From the NCBI GenBank assembly GCA_035275265.1, contig DATENC010000011.1, forward strand, positions 124,001 to 188,000: a stretch of DNA of 64,000 bases, written 5' to 3'. The stretch comes from JACQAP01 sp035275265. GTDB lineage: Bacteria > Pseudomonadota > Gammaproteobacteria > Burkholderiales > JACQAP01. This document shows, piece after piece, positions 1 to 8,435 of the stretch. The notes under the pieces were generated by a model that worked only from the letters and a program-made list of their open reading frames with translations, did no database searches and had not been told where the DNA came from. The translations under genes and the position numbers were made by a program. How positions within the stretch are numbered: position 1 is the stretch's first letter; each line of letters opens with the position of its first letter.

Positions 1-1
1 C

Positions 2-370
2 TCCTCCGGTCTTATCGACATACAGTCGCACTCGAAGTCGCATGAGAGCCTGGTAGCAATGCTGCCCGGCGAGTCGGCGCAAAGTTATCGCTCCCGGCTC
101 GACAGAGAGTTCATGGTTGGACGCGATCTGCTGCAACGCAGGCTCGGGGTCAGTATTTTTAACTTCGCTTATCCTTACGGGGACGTGAACGCAGCAGTAG
201 TCGAGCGAGCGGAGAAAGCAGGCTATCGACTCGCCGTCACCGTCAACCCTGGAGGGAACCCGTTCTTCGCGCAACCGCTGTTGCTCCAGCGGACGATGAT
301 CTTCGGCGACCATGACATCGACGCATTCAAGGCCAGGCTGCAGACCTTTCGCGAGGCAGACCTGAAATGA
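2..370 (+). CDS. Polysaccharide deacetylase, C-terminal part (5' end outside window)
   Basis: The reading frame is open from base 2, so the gene enters from the left and only about 122 residues are visible. A His-x3-His motif (SHSKSH, codons at 29-43) and a later FAYPYGD stretch match the metal-binding and substrate motifs of NodB-type carbohydrate esterase family 4 deacetylases, which remove N-acetyl groups from cell-wall or exopolysaccharide sugars. The first in-window ATG at base 59 lies after the His motif and cannot be the start. The stop codon overlaps the next gene's ATG (ATGA), so the two are probably co-transcribed. The catalytic Asp region lies upstream and cannot be checked. Confidence 0.85.
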   Translation, partial: SSGLIDIQSHSKSHESLVAMLPGESAQSYRSRLDREFMVGRDLLQRRLGVSIFNFAYPYGDVNAAVVERAEKAGYRLAVTVNPGGNPFFAQPLLLQRTMIFGDHDIDAFKARLQTFREADLK

Positions 371-1491
371 GTGCAAGCCGCTCCCGGAGCGCGGGCGCGT
401 TGGCCGCTCAGTTCCTGTTGCTCGCGCTGGTTGGTTGCGGCGGCGTCCCGCCGGACACGAGAGAGCGCCCTGCTCCGATCGTCAACGCAGACCCGACTCC
501 AATTCCGAAGACGACTCCGAAACCGAGTCCGAAGGCGATTCCAACTCCGGCACCTGTTTCGAGGCCGACTCCGACGCCGACCGCAATGCCGGAGCCGGAG
601 CCTGAGCCCGTGCAGCCCCCGTCGCCGTCGACTCTTCCCCCTCTCGACAGCAACTTCGAGCAGAGCAAGCGACTGCAGGCAGAGGAGTTGATGCAATCCG
701 GGCGCTTGGCAGAGGCTGCCGATCAGTGGGAGATCCTTACATTGCTTCGGCCGGCGCGTGCAGAGTATGCCAGCAAGCTCACTGAGGCGCGGAGCCGCGC
801 AAGCAAACAAGCAAGCGATAGCCTGTTTGCAGCAGGAGAAGCGCGCAAACGAGGCGACCTGCAACGTTCGACAACGCTGTATCTGAAGGCGCTGAGCGCC
901 GAACCACACAACGCCGCGGCTATTCAGGCGCTGCGTGAACTCGATCGGGAGCAGTCCCACCGCGCTTACTTCAACCATGCAACTCTCGGCACAGGCGGCG
1001 CGCGGGGAACAAGAGCGCCTCGCGCGCCCTATTCGAGCGACCGTCAGGAGATCGACGCCGCCGTTCTGCTCTTACACCAGGGCGACTTCGATGCGAGCCT
1101 CCAAACCGTGCAGAACTATCTGAAACGCTACCCGAATGACGACATGGGCAAGCGGACGCTGCGCGACGCCTATGCGGCGCTAGGCAAGCAGCGCATCGAG
1201 CAGGGCAAGAAGGAAGAGGGAGTGCGCTACCTGGAGAAAGCGCGCGCCATCAAGAGCGCCGGCAGCGCGGATCTGGATAGCACCGTACAGGCCGCACGCA
1301 AGGACCTGGCGCAGGACTACTACGAGCAAGGATTGAGAATGCAGCGAACCGATTTGGGAGCTGCGATCCGATTTTGGGAGCGCAGCCTGGAGTACGATCC
1401 CCGGCATGCCCAAGCCCGGCTCCAAGTCCAACAGGCTCGGCGCATGCAGCGATCGCTGAAATCTATCCCGGAGGTGAATTCGACGCCGTGA
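367..1491 (+). CDS. TPR-containing lipoprotein with Pro-rich linker
   Basis: A 374-residue protein. The N-terminal hydrophobic segment ends in LVGC, a lipobox, which predicts a lipid-anchored envelope protein. Residues about 35-95 form a linker rich in Pro and Thr followed by Glu-Pro repeats, able to span periplasm or wall. The rest is helical with spaced Ala, Leu and Tyr patterns typical of tetratricopeptide repeats, for example around residues 105-200 and 230-360. The start overlaps the stop of the deacetylase by 4 bases. TPR lipoproteins beside polysaccharide deacetylases often belong to exopolysaccharide assembly, but that role is inference here because the upstream cluster is cut off. 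Confidence 0.75.
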   Translation: MSASRSRSAGALAAQFLLLALVGCGGVPPDTRERPAPIVNADPTPIPKTTPKPSPKAIPTPAPVSRPTPTPTAMPEPEPEPVQPPSPSTLPPLDSNFEQSKRLQAEELMQSGRLAEAADQWEILTLLRPARAEYASKLTEARSRASKQASDSLFAAGEARKRGDLQRSTTLYLKALSAEPHNAAAIQALRELDREQSHRAYFNHATLGTGGARGTRAPRAPYSSDRQEIDAAVLLLHQGDFDASLQTVQNYLKRYPNDDMGKRTLRDAYAALGKQRIEQGKKEEGVRYLEKARAIKSAGSADLDSTVQAARKDLAQDYYEQGLRMQRTDLGAAIRFWERSLEYDPRHAQARLQVQQARRMQRSLKSIPEVNSTP

Positions 1492-1513
1492 ACGCGACTG
1501 CTTGACGTGTGGA

Positions 1514-2722
1514 CTACCGCGTCGGCGCCTTATCGATGTTACCGATGGTGTCGCGTAGCCGGATACACCGGTCCCGCTCGCGTGGCGCGGGCTCGTTAAG
1601 CGGGTCCAGTTGAAGCACCTTATCCCACCAGCTAACGCAGCAATCCACGTCCTGGCGGCGGTAGCATTCCCTGGCTTTGCGGTCGTAGCTCTGGATTTGC
1701 TCCATGCGCGCGCTTTGGTCTGGCGGCGGGCTGGGATCGCGCTGCGGAGCAACGTCGGCTGAGGGTCGTGAGGGTGGCGGGGGTGGAGGTGCAGGTTGGG
1801 CGTGTCTCGTTCCCGGCACCTTGATGGTCTGTCCAACCTTCAAGTTGCGAGGAACGGTGATGCCGTTATATCGCGCGAGAAGAAAGAATTTGTACTGATC
1901 TTTCAAGTATTGCTCCGAAACTTTGGAAAGCGTGTCGCCCTGCTTCACCGTGTATTTGAAAAACTTGCTGCCCAACGTTTGTTCCGGGTCATCGGTGAGG
2001 GTGCCATGCAGCGTATTCGCCAACTCGTTCTTCGGATCGAGTTTCCGGGCAGCATCGAGATTGGTTCTGGCGTCGGGCTCCTTGCCTTCGTCCAGCAAAT
2101 TCGCCGCGCGAAGGGCGTGGTCCTGCGCTATCCTTTTTGCCAAGCGATTGGCCGTGACGTTCTCCGGATCGAACTCCAGTGCGCTAAGCACGGCGTCTTG
2201 CGCTTCGTTCGGCTTTCCTTCATCCCGCCACTTGACGGCACGGTCAGAGAGGGCCTGCGCCAACTGGTTCGCCGCGCTCTTGACCTTGGGATTGGTTCGG
2301 TCGAGCGCGAAGGCCTTCCGCAATTCCGCCTGCGCCTCGGGGAGCTTGCGCTCGCCAAGAAGCCCCTGCGCTCGCTGAGCGAATGCTTCAGCCAGCCGGC
2401 TGGCGACGTTCTCCGCCCTCGGGTCACTGGGCGCGAGCTCTCGCGTGGTTTTCAACTTCTCTGATGCTTCGTCGAGTTTGCCCTCGTCGATCAGTCCGTT
2501 GACGCGCGCGAACAGTTCATCGACGGGGTTCGTTTCCTTGATCGGCTGTTGACCCTCCCTATCCGCACTCTTTGGCGGGCTCTTTTTGGTATCGACTGGC
2601 TTGGGAGAGGTCTGGGTGTCCCCGGTCGCAACAGGGGTCTGCGTGTCTCCGGACCCAGTAGGGGTCGTCGCACAACCTGTGAGGATCGCCGCGAGAACCA
2701 ATGTGCCAAATAGAATTCGCAT
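1514..2722 (-). CDS. TPR and LysM domain lipoprotein
   Basis: About 402 residues. The start chosen is the ATG at 2722, because it places a short lipoprotein signal ending LTGC at the N-terminus; the longer frame to 2824 adds a basic extension with no features. After a Thr/Pro/Lys-rich linker come repeated Ala/Leu helices resembling TPRs (residues about 65-240). A LysM module follows (KQGDTLSKVSEQYLKD ... LKVGQTIKVP, about residues 260-310), which binds peptidoglycan, then a Pro-rich spacer and a last TPR-like pair with several Cys. Likely an outer-membrane, wall-tethered scaffold. It converges with the preceding TPR lipoprotein gene. The partner is unknown. Confidence 0.75.
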   Translation of the reverse strand: MRILFGTLVLAAILTGCATTPTGSGDTQTPVATGDTQTSPKPVDTKKSPPKSADREGQQPIKETNPVDELFARVNGLIDEGKLDEASEKLKTTRELAPSDPRAENVASRLAEAFAQRAQGLLGERKLPEAQAELRKAFALDRTNPKVKSAANQLAQALSDRAVKWRDEGKPNEAQDAVLSALEFDPENVTANRLAKRIAQDHALRAANLLDEGKEPDARTNLDAARKLDPKNELANTLHGTLTDDPEQTLGSKFFKYTVKQGDTLSKVSEQYLKDQYKFFLLARYNGITVPRNLKVGQTIKVPGTRHAQPAPPPPPPSRPSADVAPQRDPSPPPDQSARMEQIQSYDRKARECYRRQDVDCCVSWWDKVLQLDPLNEPAPRERDRCIRLRDTIGNIDKAPTR

Positions 2723-3062
2723 TTTTCGAGTGACCCGGGCCGGCTGTCCGCGCCGAGGGCTGGATTGGCGGGCCGTCACCAGCGCCCAACGCAACCGTTT
2801 GCTTGCCCTTGCGAGGCTCCCCACCGGTTAGTGATTGATTTAGCGTTATTCTAGTCCGAAAAAGGGGAAAGTCGGTAGCCCACGACACGGGAATCACTTG
2901 GGTGGCTACGGGCAGGGGCTTATGCGGACAGGACCTGAGTTGCAGGGGCTTCGGGCCGGATGCGAAGTGCGGTCGCGAAGCGTGGGGTGTCGGGTCGTGG
3001 GATTCTGTCGCGAGGTACTAGCTGTTCGTCATGGAGCACCCGGGAACTCGGCCGCGCAGAGA
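2723..3062. other. Gene-free stretch of about 340 bases
   Basis: No convincing coding frame. Open frames here are basic, low-complexity shadows. It should hold the promoter for the leftward LysM lipoprotein; a TAGAAT hexamer on the minus strand near 2852 is a possible -10, with no clear -35. Confidence 0.4.
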
Positions 3063-3281
3063 CTACATGCGAGACCCACGAAGTGCGAGCGCAACGAGTT
3101 CGGCCAACAGCGCCATTGCTGCGAGCCCGACCGAAACGAACGACACGAACATCGTGGCGCCATGAGTCTCCGGCGCCTCGAGCGCCTGGGCACCCATGTC
3201 GAGCAGCACGAAGGCAAAAACGATGAACGCCCCGGCACTGACGTGCATCGCGATTTCTACAATTCGCCGCTTGGTTGTCAT
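3063..3281 (-). CDS. Small two-helix membrane protein
   Basis: A 72-residue protein starting at ATG 3281. This start is supported by a good ribosome-binding site (GGAGG, 7 bases upstream on the minus strand), whereas the longer frame to 3401 has no such signal. Two hydrophobic segments (residues about 8-30 and 43-66) predict two transmembrane helices joined by a short acidic loop. It matches no family I recognise. It lies alone between the LysM lipoprotein and the PPC lipoprotein. It could be a stress-related small membrane protein, but that is only a guess from its shape. Confidence 0.55.
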   Translation of the reverse strand: MTTKRRIVEIAMHVSAGAFIVFAFVLLDMGAQALEAPETHGATMFVSFVSVGLAAMALLAELVALALRGSRM

Positions 3282-3627
3282 GGTCAGCCTCCAGACAAAT
3301 GCGAGGTTGACAGTCTCGAAGAGGACTGAGGTTACCCCGCCGTTCGCAGCCAGAGTACGTGCGTCCGTGGGAAGGCCCAATATGCCGAAAGTAATAGACA
3401 CCGGTCCGGCGCCATGAAGATGAGGCTCTTGAGGAACCTTTGGGATTCACAACCACGTCTCGCGTTCGCCCGCCAAGGGTAGTCCGCGGCGTCAAGTTCC
3501 GTGACGACTGACCCCATTCGTAACCCATCGGTAATAAATGATAATGTAATAATGTTCGCGCCGATGGAGGAAGTTGGTCCGAGTTTGAAAATCAAGTACT
3601 GAAAATCAATATAGGGAGGCAATAGTC
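3282..3627. other. Gene-free stretch upstream of the PPC lipoprotein
   Basis: About 345 bases without a credible gene. The last 100 bases are clearly more AT-rich (TAATAA and TAATGATAAT-like runs near 3531-3555) and probably contain the promoter of the rightward lipoprotein gene. A strong GGGAGG ribosome-binding site sits just before that gene's ATG. Confidence 0.4.
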
Positions 3628-4491
3628 ATGAACGCAACGCATAGGATATCGATAGGGAGAATGCTCGTTTTTTATGCGATGGTTACGTCGCTACTGGCTG
3701 GCTGTGGGGGCGGAGGTGGGGGTGGAGGCGGCGGGCCTCTGCTACAAACGCCAATCGGGAATATAGCCGGAGTGTGGACGATCACGGAATTAAGTCAGGT
3801 ATCTCCTAATACGGAATGCGAACCCCCCGCCGACCCGCTGCCTGCCCCATACCCTCTGACCGTCACGCAAAGCGGCAACAATCTCACTGTAGTGGACGGG
3901 AGCAACAACACCTTTACGGGTACGATTAGCGGAAACACGCTCAATTGGTCAGGCAGTTATCCGGATGGCGCCGGTACGACGACCATCAATTCGCTCACTG
4001 TCACAGTCGCACCGGATTGCAACACTCTTTCGGGCAGCTCGACGTGGACCTACGTTGAGGCTGGGCCCCCCAGTTTCTCGTGCACCGGTAGCGGGACTTT
4101 CATGGGAACGCGGAATGTCGCAGATGGATGCCTGGGTCCAACGATAAACGAGATAGAACCGAATGGCACGTTTGCGCAATCGCAGGTGGTAACGTTTCCG
4201 GCCTCTATATCCGGCAGTACGTTTGGAGCTGCTGGGGCCCCAAGCGCGGATAACGACGCTTTTAGTTTCACTCTTGCGTCGGCGCGAACGGTTACGATTA
4301 CGCTCGCAGGCGGCACGGCGGAAGACATGGACCTGTTCCTGTTCAACGCATCGCAAACAAATATTGGCCAGAGCACGGGGCTTGACTCGAACGAAACCAT
4401 CACAATGGCGCTTGCCCCCGGGACTTACCACGTGGCGGTTATTCCTTTCGATGTGACGACGATAACGAGTTACACCCTGAATATTCAGTAG
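3628..4491 (+). CDS. Secreted lipoprotein with C-terminal PPC-like domain
   Basis: A 287-residue protein. A signal segment ends in LAGC, a lipobox, and is followed at once by a run of about ten glycines, a flexible spacer after the lipid anchor. Residues about 45-165 are Ser/Thr/Gly-rich beta-type sequence with paired Cys. Residues about 172-287 resemble the bacterial pre-peptidase C-terminal domain: NEIEPNGTFAQSQ, then DNDAFSFTL and DMDLFLFN, ending in a beta strand. PPC domains usually sit on exported proteases, but no protease domain is present, so this is a binding or structural surface protein. The start is supported by GGGAGG 9 bases upstream. A strong hairpin follows the gene. Confidence 0.75.
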   Translation: MNATHRISIGRMLVFYAMVTSLLAGCGGGGGGGGGGPLLQTPIGNIAGVWTITELSQVSPNTECEPPADPLPAPYPLTVTQSGNNLTVVDGSNNTFTGTISGNTLNWSGSYPDGAGTTTINSLTVTVAPDCNTLSGSSTWTYVEAGPPSFSCTGSGTFMGTRNVADGCLGPTINEIEPNGTFAQSQVVTFPASISGSTFGAAGAPSADNDAFSFTLASARTVTITLAGGTAEDMDLFLFNASQTNIGQSTGLDSNETITMALAPGTYHVAVIPFDVTTITSYTLNIQ

Positions 4492-4505
4492 CAGTCCACA
4501 CCCGA

Positions 4506-4529
4506 CCCGCCCCGCATTGCCGGGGCGGG
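4506..4529 (+). terminator. Rho-independent-type hairpin after the PPC lipoprotein
   Basis: A perfect 9-bp stem (CCCGCCCCG with CGGGGCGGG) and a 6-base loop, 14 bases after the stop codon, followed by an imperfect T-rich tail (ATTTCATT). It lies between convergent genes and could act in both directions. Confidence 0.7.
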
Positions 4530-4532
4530 ATT

Positions 4533-4907
4533 TCATTCGCGGGCGAAATAGCGTCGTGCCGCAGGTGTGACTACGTAGGCCCAGCGGTCGACTTCAGCGC
4601 GGCTGGGGCGATAGAACCAGAAGCGGCCGTGCACACTGATAGTCGTCCTCCGACCGCCGCTATCGGTGCTGACATTGGAAAAGAGGAGCTGGGTGCGCTG
4701 CCCTGCACTGCCGTCCGGTACGTTCTGCTCCAAGAGGGTAATCGCGCCCTGTCCGTCTACGCGCTCGACGATCGCGGTGTGGTGTGGCCGCTCCTGGAAA
4801 TCGCTGTCCTTCTTTTCTGTCTCGCTTCTGGCGCCATGCAGGAGCGCTGGTGGGGACCAGTGGAGTTCCCGGCTGCAGAAGCGAGAGGTACGGTGATGCA
4901 GACCCAT
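4533..4907 (-). pseudogene. CHAP-like amidase fragment, 5' part missing
   Basis: Residues about 41-110 of this frame (HHTAIVERVDG, then LLEQNVPDG and VHGRFWFYRP) match the C-terminal half of CHAP-type Cys/His peptidoglycan amidases: the catalytic His, a following acidic or Asn position, and the final aromatic strand. The N-terminal half with the catalytic Cys is absent, because the neighbouring gene ends only 5 bases upstream of this ATG. The first 40 residues look out of frame; another frame here reads LQPGTPLVP, closer to the usual loop before the His. I read it as a truncated and possibly frameshifted remnant of a cell-wall hydrolase, next to an intact NlpC/P60 gene. Confidence 0.5.
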
Positions 4908-4911
4908 CGCC

Positions 4912-5355
4912 TTACTGTTGCTGTTTTCTCACTAGTCGATAGCTGATTTCGCCTTCGGACACGTAGCCCAAAGTGCCATCCGGCAATATCATCAGAAGCA
5001 TGAAATCAAGATCACGACAGGTCACGGCCACCCACCTTAGACGCATTTTTTCGTCACCCATCCAATTCGGATTGATTTTCTTGATCGTATCTTTTTGAAG
5101 AGAAGTGGTAGGTGGCACCTCGCGATATCCAACATTACCAGGACATCTACCCCCAGCAAGTGGATCCGTTACGCTGCGCTCCGCCATGTGAATCACTAGT
5201 CCCACATTGGAGCGGTCAACTAACTCGCAGCTACTACAGTAGACATCGGCTACTTGCCAGTAGCCAAATATAGATCTGGGCTCAAAAGCATCGGTTCTGC
5301 AGGCGATGGAGAATAAAAGCACGGATAGCAGTACGCCTTGCCTGAAGGAGTTCAT
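4912..5355 (-). CDS. Small secreted protein, possible immunity partner of the NlpC/P60 enzyme
   Basis: A 147-residue protein with a hydrophobic N-terminal signal (residues about 5-22, ending near IAC-RTDA), so it is periplasmic or a lipoprotein. The mature part has several Cys (CSSC at about 40-43) and no domain I recognise. Its ATG overlaps the stop of the upstream NlpC/P60 gene by 4 bases, so the two are translationally coupled. A cytoplasmic-looking wall hydrolase followed by an exported small protein is the usual layout of type VI secretion amidase effectors (Tae) with periplasmic immunity proteins (Tai). That role is inference from layout. The stretch is visibly more AT-rich than the backbone, consistent with transfer. 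Confidence 0.6.
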   Translation of the reverse strand: MNSFRQGVLLSVLLFSIACRTDAFEPRSIFGYWQVADVYCSSCELVDRSNVGLVIHMAERSVTDPLAGGRCPGNVGYREVPPTTSLQKDTIKKINPNWMGDEKMRLRWVAVTCRDLDFMLLMILPDGTLGYVSEGEISYRLVRKQQQ

Positions 5356-5852
5356 GCAAAGTGCATCCGTAAATTACTGCCGTTGGCACGCGCTTCTGCT
5401 GAATCAATTTTGTAGTAAGTGTAGTACTCACATGCCCGAGAGCCCCACCAAGGATTGGAGAAGAGCACGATTCCGAGGCTGCTGCTCTGTCGGCCAACCC
5501 ACGAAGTTGAGTCGAGAACAATTCCCACATGATTGGGGTACACCCTTTTGTCCCCTTTCTTCACCGCATAGGGAATTTGGCCCTTTGGAAAGAAAATAAT
5601 ATCACCCGGCTTCCCATTTTCACTTTCCTTGAAGTTTGGTGACGCAGCAATAAGCGAAGTATTTGCATACGCGTAGATAGGGAACACTTCATGCATGACG
5701 AGATAAACAAAGTATGAGCAATCAAATGCGACTGTATCTTTTCCGCCCTCCTTGTAGCTCGAGTCCCTATACTTAAGCGCTAGCTCTTTGGCTTTGGCGA
5801 TGATCTTATCGCGACTTCCAGTTAAGGGGGATTGGGCAATCGCTTCAGCCAT
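5352..5852 (-). CDS. NlpC/P60-family cell-wall peptidase without signal peptide
   Basis: A 166-residue single-domain protein. The catalytic Cys lies in FDCSYFVYLV (about residue 44) and the catalytic His in NHVGIVLD (about residue 108), both typical of NlpC/P60 enzymes, which cut stem peptides of peptidoglycan. A GKPGDIIFF stretch sits between them, as in the family. There is no signal peptide and no wall-binding domain, so it cannot reach its substrate by the general secretory pathway. This fits a secreted toxin or type VI effector. It is followed, with a 4-base overlap, by a small exported protein. No type VI structural genes lie in the window. Confidence 0.75.
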   Translation of the reverse strand: MAEAIAQSPLTGSRDKIIAKAKELALKYRDSSYKEGGKDTVAFDCSYFVYLVMHEVFPIYAYANTSLIAASPNFKESENGKPGDIIFFPKGQIPYAVKKGDKRVYPNHVGIVLDSTSWVGRQSSSLGIVLFSNPWWGSRACEYYTYYKIDSAEARANGSNLRMHFA

Positions 5853-6182
5853 GTTGCGTTCCTTACTGTGGTTCGGGTCAATGGACGGCAGGCATGTTTC
5901 AAAGCGAAAGACGCATCTGTTGAACTGGTCCGTTACCAGCAGCGATTGCCATGGGGAATTTAATCCTGGGAAGCGTGATCCAATCGGTCAAAATTGCCGT
6001 TTATGTGCGCGACAATATTCCCAGAGACGTGGCCTTACAAGGTTGGTGATTTAGGGCGCAAGTAACCAATATGATGCCCAATTTTCGAACGCGGCGCTTA
6101 GGCCGAGTGTCCTGCACGCACGACAGCGTCTGGCGCCCAGCATGCTTATCGCGGGCTCTTTACGCACACGCTAGTGCGTGCC
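5853..6182. other. Gene-free stretch of about 330 bases
   Basis: No credible gene. It contains the upstream region of the NlpC/P60 gene and the 3' flank of mltA. A short imperfect palindrome around CACGCTAGTGCGTG (about 6166-6180) lies just after the mltA stop and may contribute to termination, but it has no T tract. Confidence 0.35.
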
Positions 6183-7988
6183 CTATTCCGCACAGAAATC
6201 CGGGTCCACCAGCAAGCATGCTGCGCTGGCCGGTTCGGTATGCCCGGCGGCGACAGCGAGACGCTTTGGCAGCAGGACCCACATGCGCAGCTCGTCCTTC
6301 ATGCGCATGGCGGCCGTCGTAGCGGCGGGTCCGAAACCCAAAAAATAATCGGCACGCAGCGCCCCCCGAATGGCGCCACCGGTATCCTGAGCGACCATCA
6401 GGCGTTTCGTCGTGTCGGTCGAGCCGGATGGCCGAGCCGCAATGAACACGGGTGCTCCGAGCGGTGTGACCCGCGGATCCACAGCGAGAGATGCATCCGG
6501 GGTGAGAGGGATACTCATGGTGCCCAAAGGGCCAGACTCTGTATGCGGGGCCTGACGAAAGAACACGTAGCTTGGATCGAGTCTGCTCGATGCCACCACG
6601 CGCGGCCGACCTTCTTCCCGCAAGGCATGGCTGGGCCGCGAGAGTCCGTCACCAATCGCCTCCCTGGGCTTCGGGGATGTCCTCATCTCCGATCCCGCGG
6701 TAGCTGGATAGTGGGCATCAATGCCTTGCTGCAGCGGCGCTGAATCCTGGGGCACCGTTGCGAGGGTACTCGCAACCGCGTCCGAGCGTCGTTTCTGTGC
6801 AGGCTGCTGAGCAGGTCTGACCACGACGCTAGCCCTGAAAGCGTGCCCGTTCTGCTCAGCGAAAGCGACACGCAAGACTTGTCCGCTCGAGAGTCTGATA
6901 CGTCCCGATCCCTCGACGTGCAACGCGTAAAGTACGTCCGCATCATCCACCCAAGCGATCGGTTGGGCTGCGTTCAGACCACGCCGCTCGATCTCCCACC
7001 GGGTGAAATAAGGCACGATGCGATCGCCGCTAACCCGAACACGTATTCTGCCGTCACGCAGAATCGCGGGAGCGCGCGCCACGGCAAGCCGATACACCTT
7101 CGTGTCGCGAGAACGCCTCGAAGACATCGAGTCTTCGTTCACGGGCAGCACATCGCGCCCTTCAATTCGCACATACAAGCCTTGCCTGCGGGCGCCGAGC
7201 AGTCGTGCGTCGAGGAAGAGCAAGTCGTCCGGAACGCCATAGACGGGATAGCGAAAGCGCGGGGTCCGGACACGGCTACCATTGAGCAGCGGCTCGTAGT
7301 AGCCGGTCAGAAGCCCTGTGTCTGCTGAACTGAGCGTACGAATTTGAAACGCCTCAAACTCGCGCTCGAAGTACGCGCGAGCGGAAGCGGCCGTTCTAAT
7401 GGGTCGAACGAGTGCAGCCTCGCAAGCTTCTCGCCACGCTGGTCGACGGATCAAATCGGTGCAACTCTGTACGAACGCGTTCCAGGCAGTCACCGTCACG
7501 CCGTTATGCCAGTCGGGAATCTCTGCCCAGGAAACCGACACGTACCGGGCATGTTTGGTCGCGAATTGCCGCAACCGGAGACGCGTTTCACCCAGGAGGT
7601 TCAGATCCGCGAGAGCGATGGCCTCCGGAATCTGCAAGTCGGTCGGCAGGCTGCCGAAGCCGTTAACCTGCAGAGGTTGCCCCGGCGGAATAGATGCGGG
7701 GCTCGTTGCTTCGGGATTAGGGTCCGGGTCCGACGGCTTGATACCTACCAAAACCGTCTCTTGTTGTGTCGGGACGCCCTTTGCCTCCCCGTCCAAGCGT
7801 TCAGGGGTCGCCGCGCTTTGGGAATCAGGTCTTGGCAGGTCGGTCTTTGCCGAATTTGAATCCGGCGCGGTAATGCCCTCTGGGTCGATCCATACGGAGA
7901 CGCCGGCGTCCCCATTGATCGTCTGTGCGTGCCCTCCCTGCGCACACAGGATGAGCAATACCCCGACGGCGATTAGCGCGCGATTCAC
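6183..7988 (-). CDS. mltA: Membrane-bound lytic transglycosylase A (MltA family), extended
   Basis: A 601-residue protein with an N-terminal signal sequence (cleavage near GGHA-QT). It has the MltA barrel domain (LLTGYYEPLLNGS, about residue 220, then FRYPVYGVPDDLL) and the 3D domain with the catalytic Asp in AQDTGGAIRG (about residue 545), followed by ADYFLGFG. The enzyme cleaves peptidoglycan glycan strands to 1,6-anhydro products. It is far longer than usual (about 350-400 residues). There is a long low-complexity N-terminal linker (about 25-115), and the segment between the barrel and the 3D domain (about 395-490) looks like unrelated linker sequence where the family normally has a conserved helix. 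There is a strong GGGGGG ribosome-binding site before the ATG. Confidence 0.85.
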   Translation of the reverse strand: MNRALIAVGVLLILCAQGGHAQTINGDAGVSVWIDPEGITAPDSNSAKTDLPRPDSQSAATPERLDGEAKGVPTQQETVLVGIKPSDPDPNPEATSPASIPPGQPLQVNGFGSLPTDLQIPEAIALADLNLLGETRLRLRQFATKHARYVSVSWAEIPDWHNGVTVTAWNAFVQSCTDLIRRPAWREACEAALVRPIRTAASARAYFEREFEAFQIRTLSSADTGLLTGYYEPLLNGSRVRTPRFRYPVYGVPDDLLFLDARLLGARRQGLYVRIEGRDVLPVNEDSMSSRRSRDTKVYRLAVARAPAILRDGRIRVRVSGDRIVPYFTRWEIERRGLNAAQPIAWVDDADVLYALHVEGSGRIRLSSGQVLRVAFAEQNGHAFRASVVVRPAQQPAQKRRSDAVASTLATVPQDSAPLQQGIDAHYPATAGSEMRTSPKPREAIGDGLSRPSHALREEGRPRVVASSRLDPSYVFFRQAPHTESGPLGTMSIPLTPDASLAVDPRVTPLGAPVFIAARPSGSTDTTKRLMVAQDTGGAIRGALRADYFLGFGPAATTAAMRMKDELRMWVLLPKRLAVAAGHTEPASAACLLVDPDFCAE

Positions 7989-7998
7989 TTCCCCCCCT

Positions 7999-8253
7999 TC
8001 ACCAAAAATCGCCTTCCACTACAAGATCGACCGCAGCCGCTGCGATGGCGGCCGAACCGACGTTCACGTCTTTTTGGCGTTCTGCTTCTTTTTCTATGCC
8101 GCTTGCTCGAGCCTCTAAGTAGTAGTTCTTGGGCTCGTTCAATCCGAGTGTAATTCTTTTTGTTGCCGCTTGAACAGAGTTTTCTCGAGTGCACTTGCCT
8201 GCGAGACTGGTTCTGGCCTGGTGACGAGGTTGATGCCGAGGCGAAAACCCCAA
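7999..8253 (-). CDS. Possible small hypothetical protein upstream of mltA
   Basis: An open frame whose stop lies 10 bases before the mltA ATG, on top of its ribosome-binding site. The last 45 residues (from NEPKNYYLEARA to VVEGDFW) have a natural-looking Lys/Glu/Ala composition, but there is no ATG in the frame; TTG codons at 8253 or downstream would have to serve. No family is recognised. It may instead be leader sequence of mltA. Confidence 0.25.
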   Translation of the reverse strand: MGFSPRHQPRHQARTSLAGKCTRENSVQAATKRITLGLNEPKNYYLEARASGIEKEAERQKDVNVGSAAIAAAAVDLVVEGDFW

Positions 8254-8435
8254 TGAACATCTACCTTAAAAAGTCGCCTCAATGTGTTGATTTTCTATTC
8301 GTTACTCTCTCCATGTCGCAAATGCTTTAGAAGTACACCACCCTATTTATCGCAAGACTATGATCGTGCTGCCCCCGACCTTGCGATCGTGGCCATGCCT
8401 AAGCCCGACGGGCACCAGATACCACCCGGCACCGT

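Noticed and set aside
59..370. Deacetylase starting at the ATG at base 59
   Set aside because: The conserved His-x3-His motif lies upstream of this ATG in the same frame, so the gene is truncated by the window edge instead.
223..978. Arg-rich 251-residue frame on the minus strand at the left edge
   Set aside because: Low-complexity Arg/Cys shadow of the deacetylase and TPR genes.
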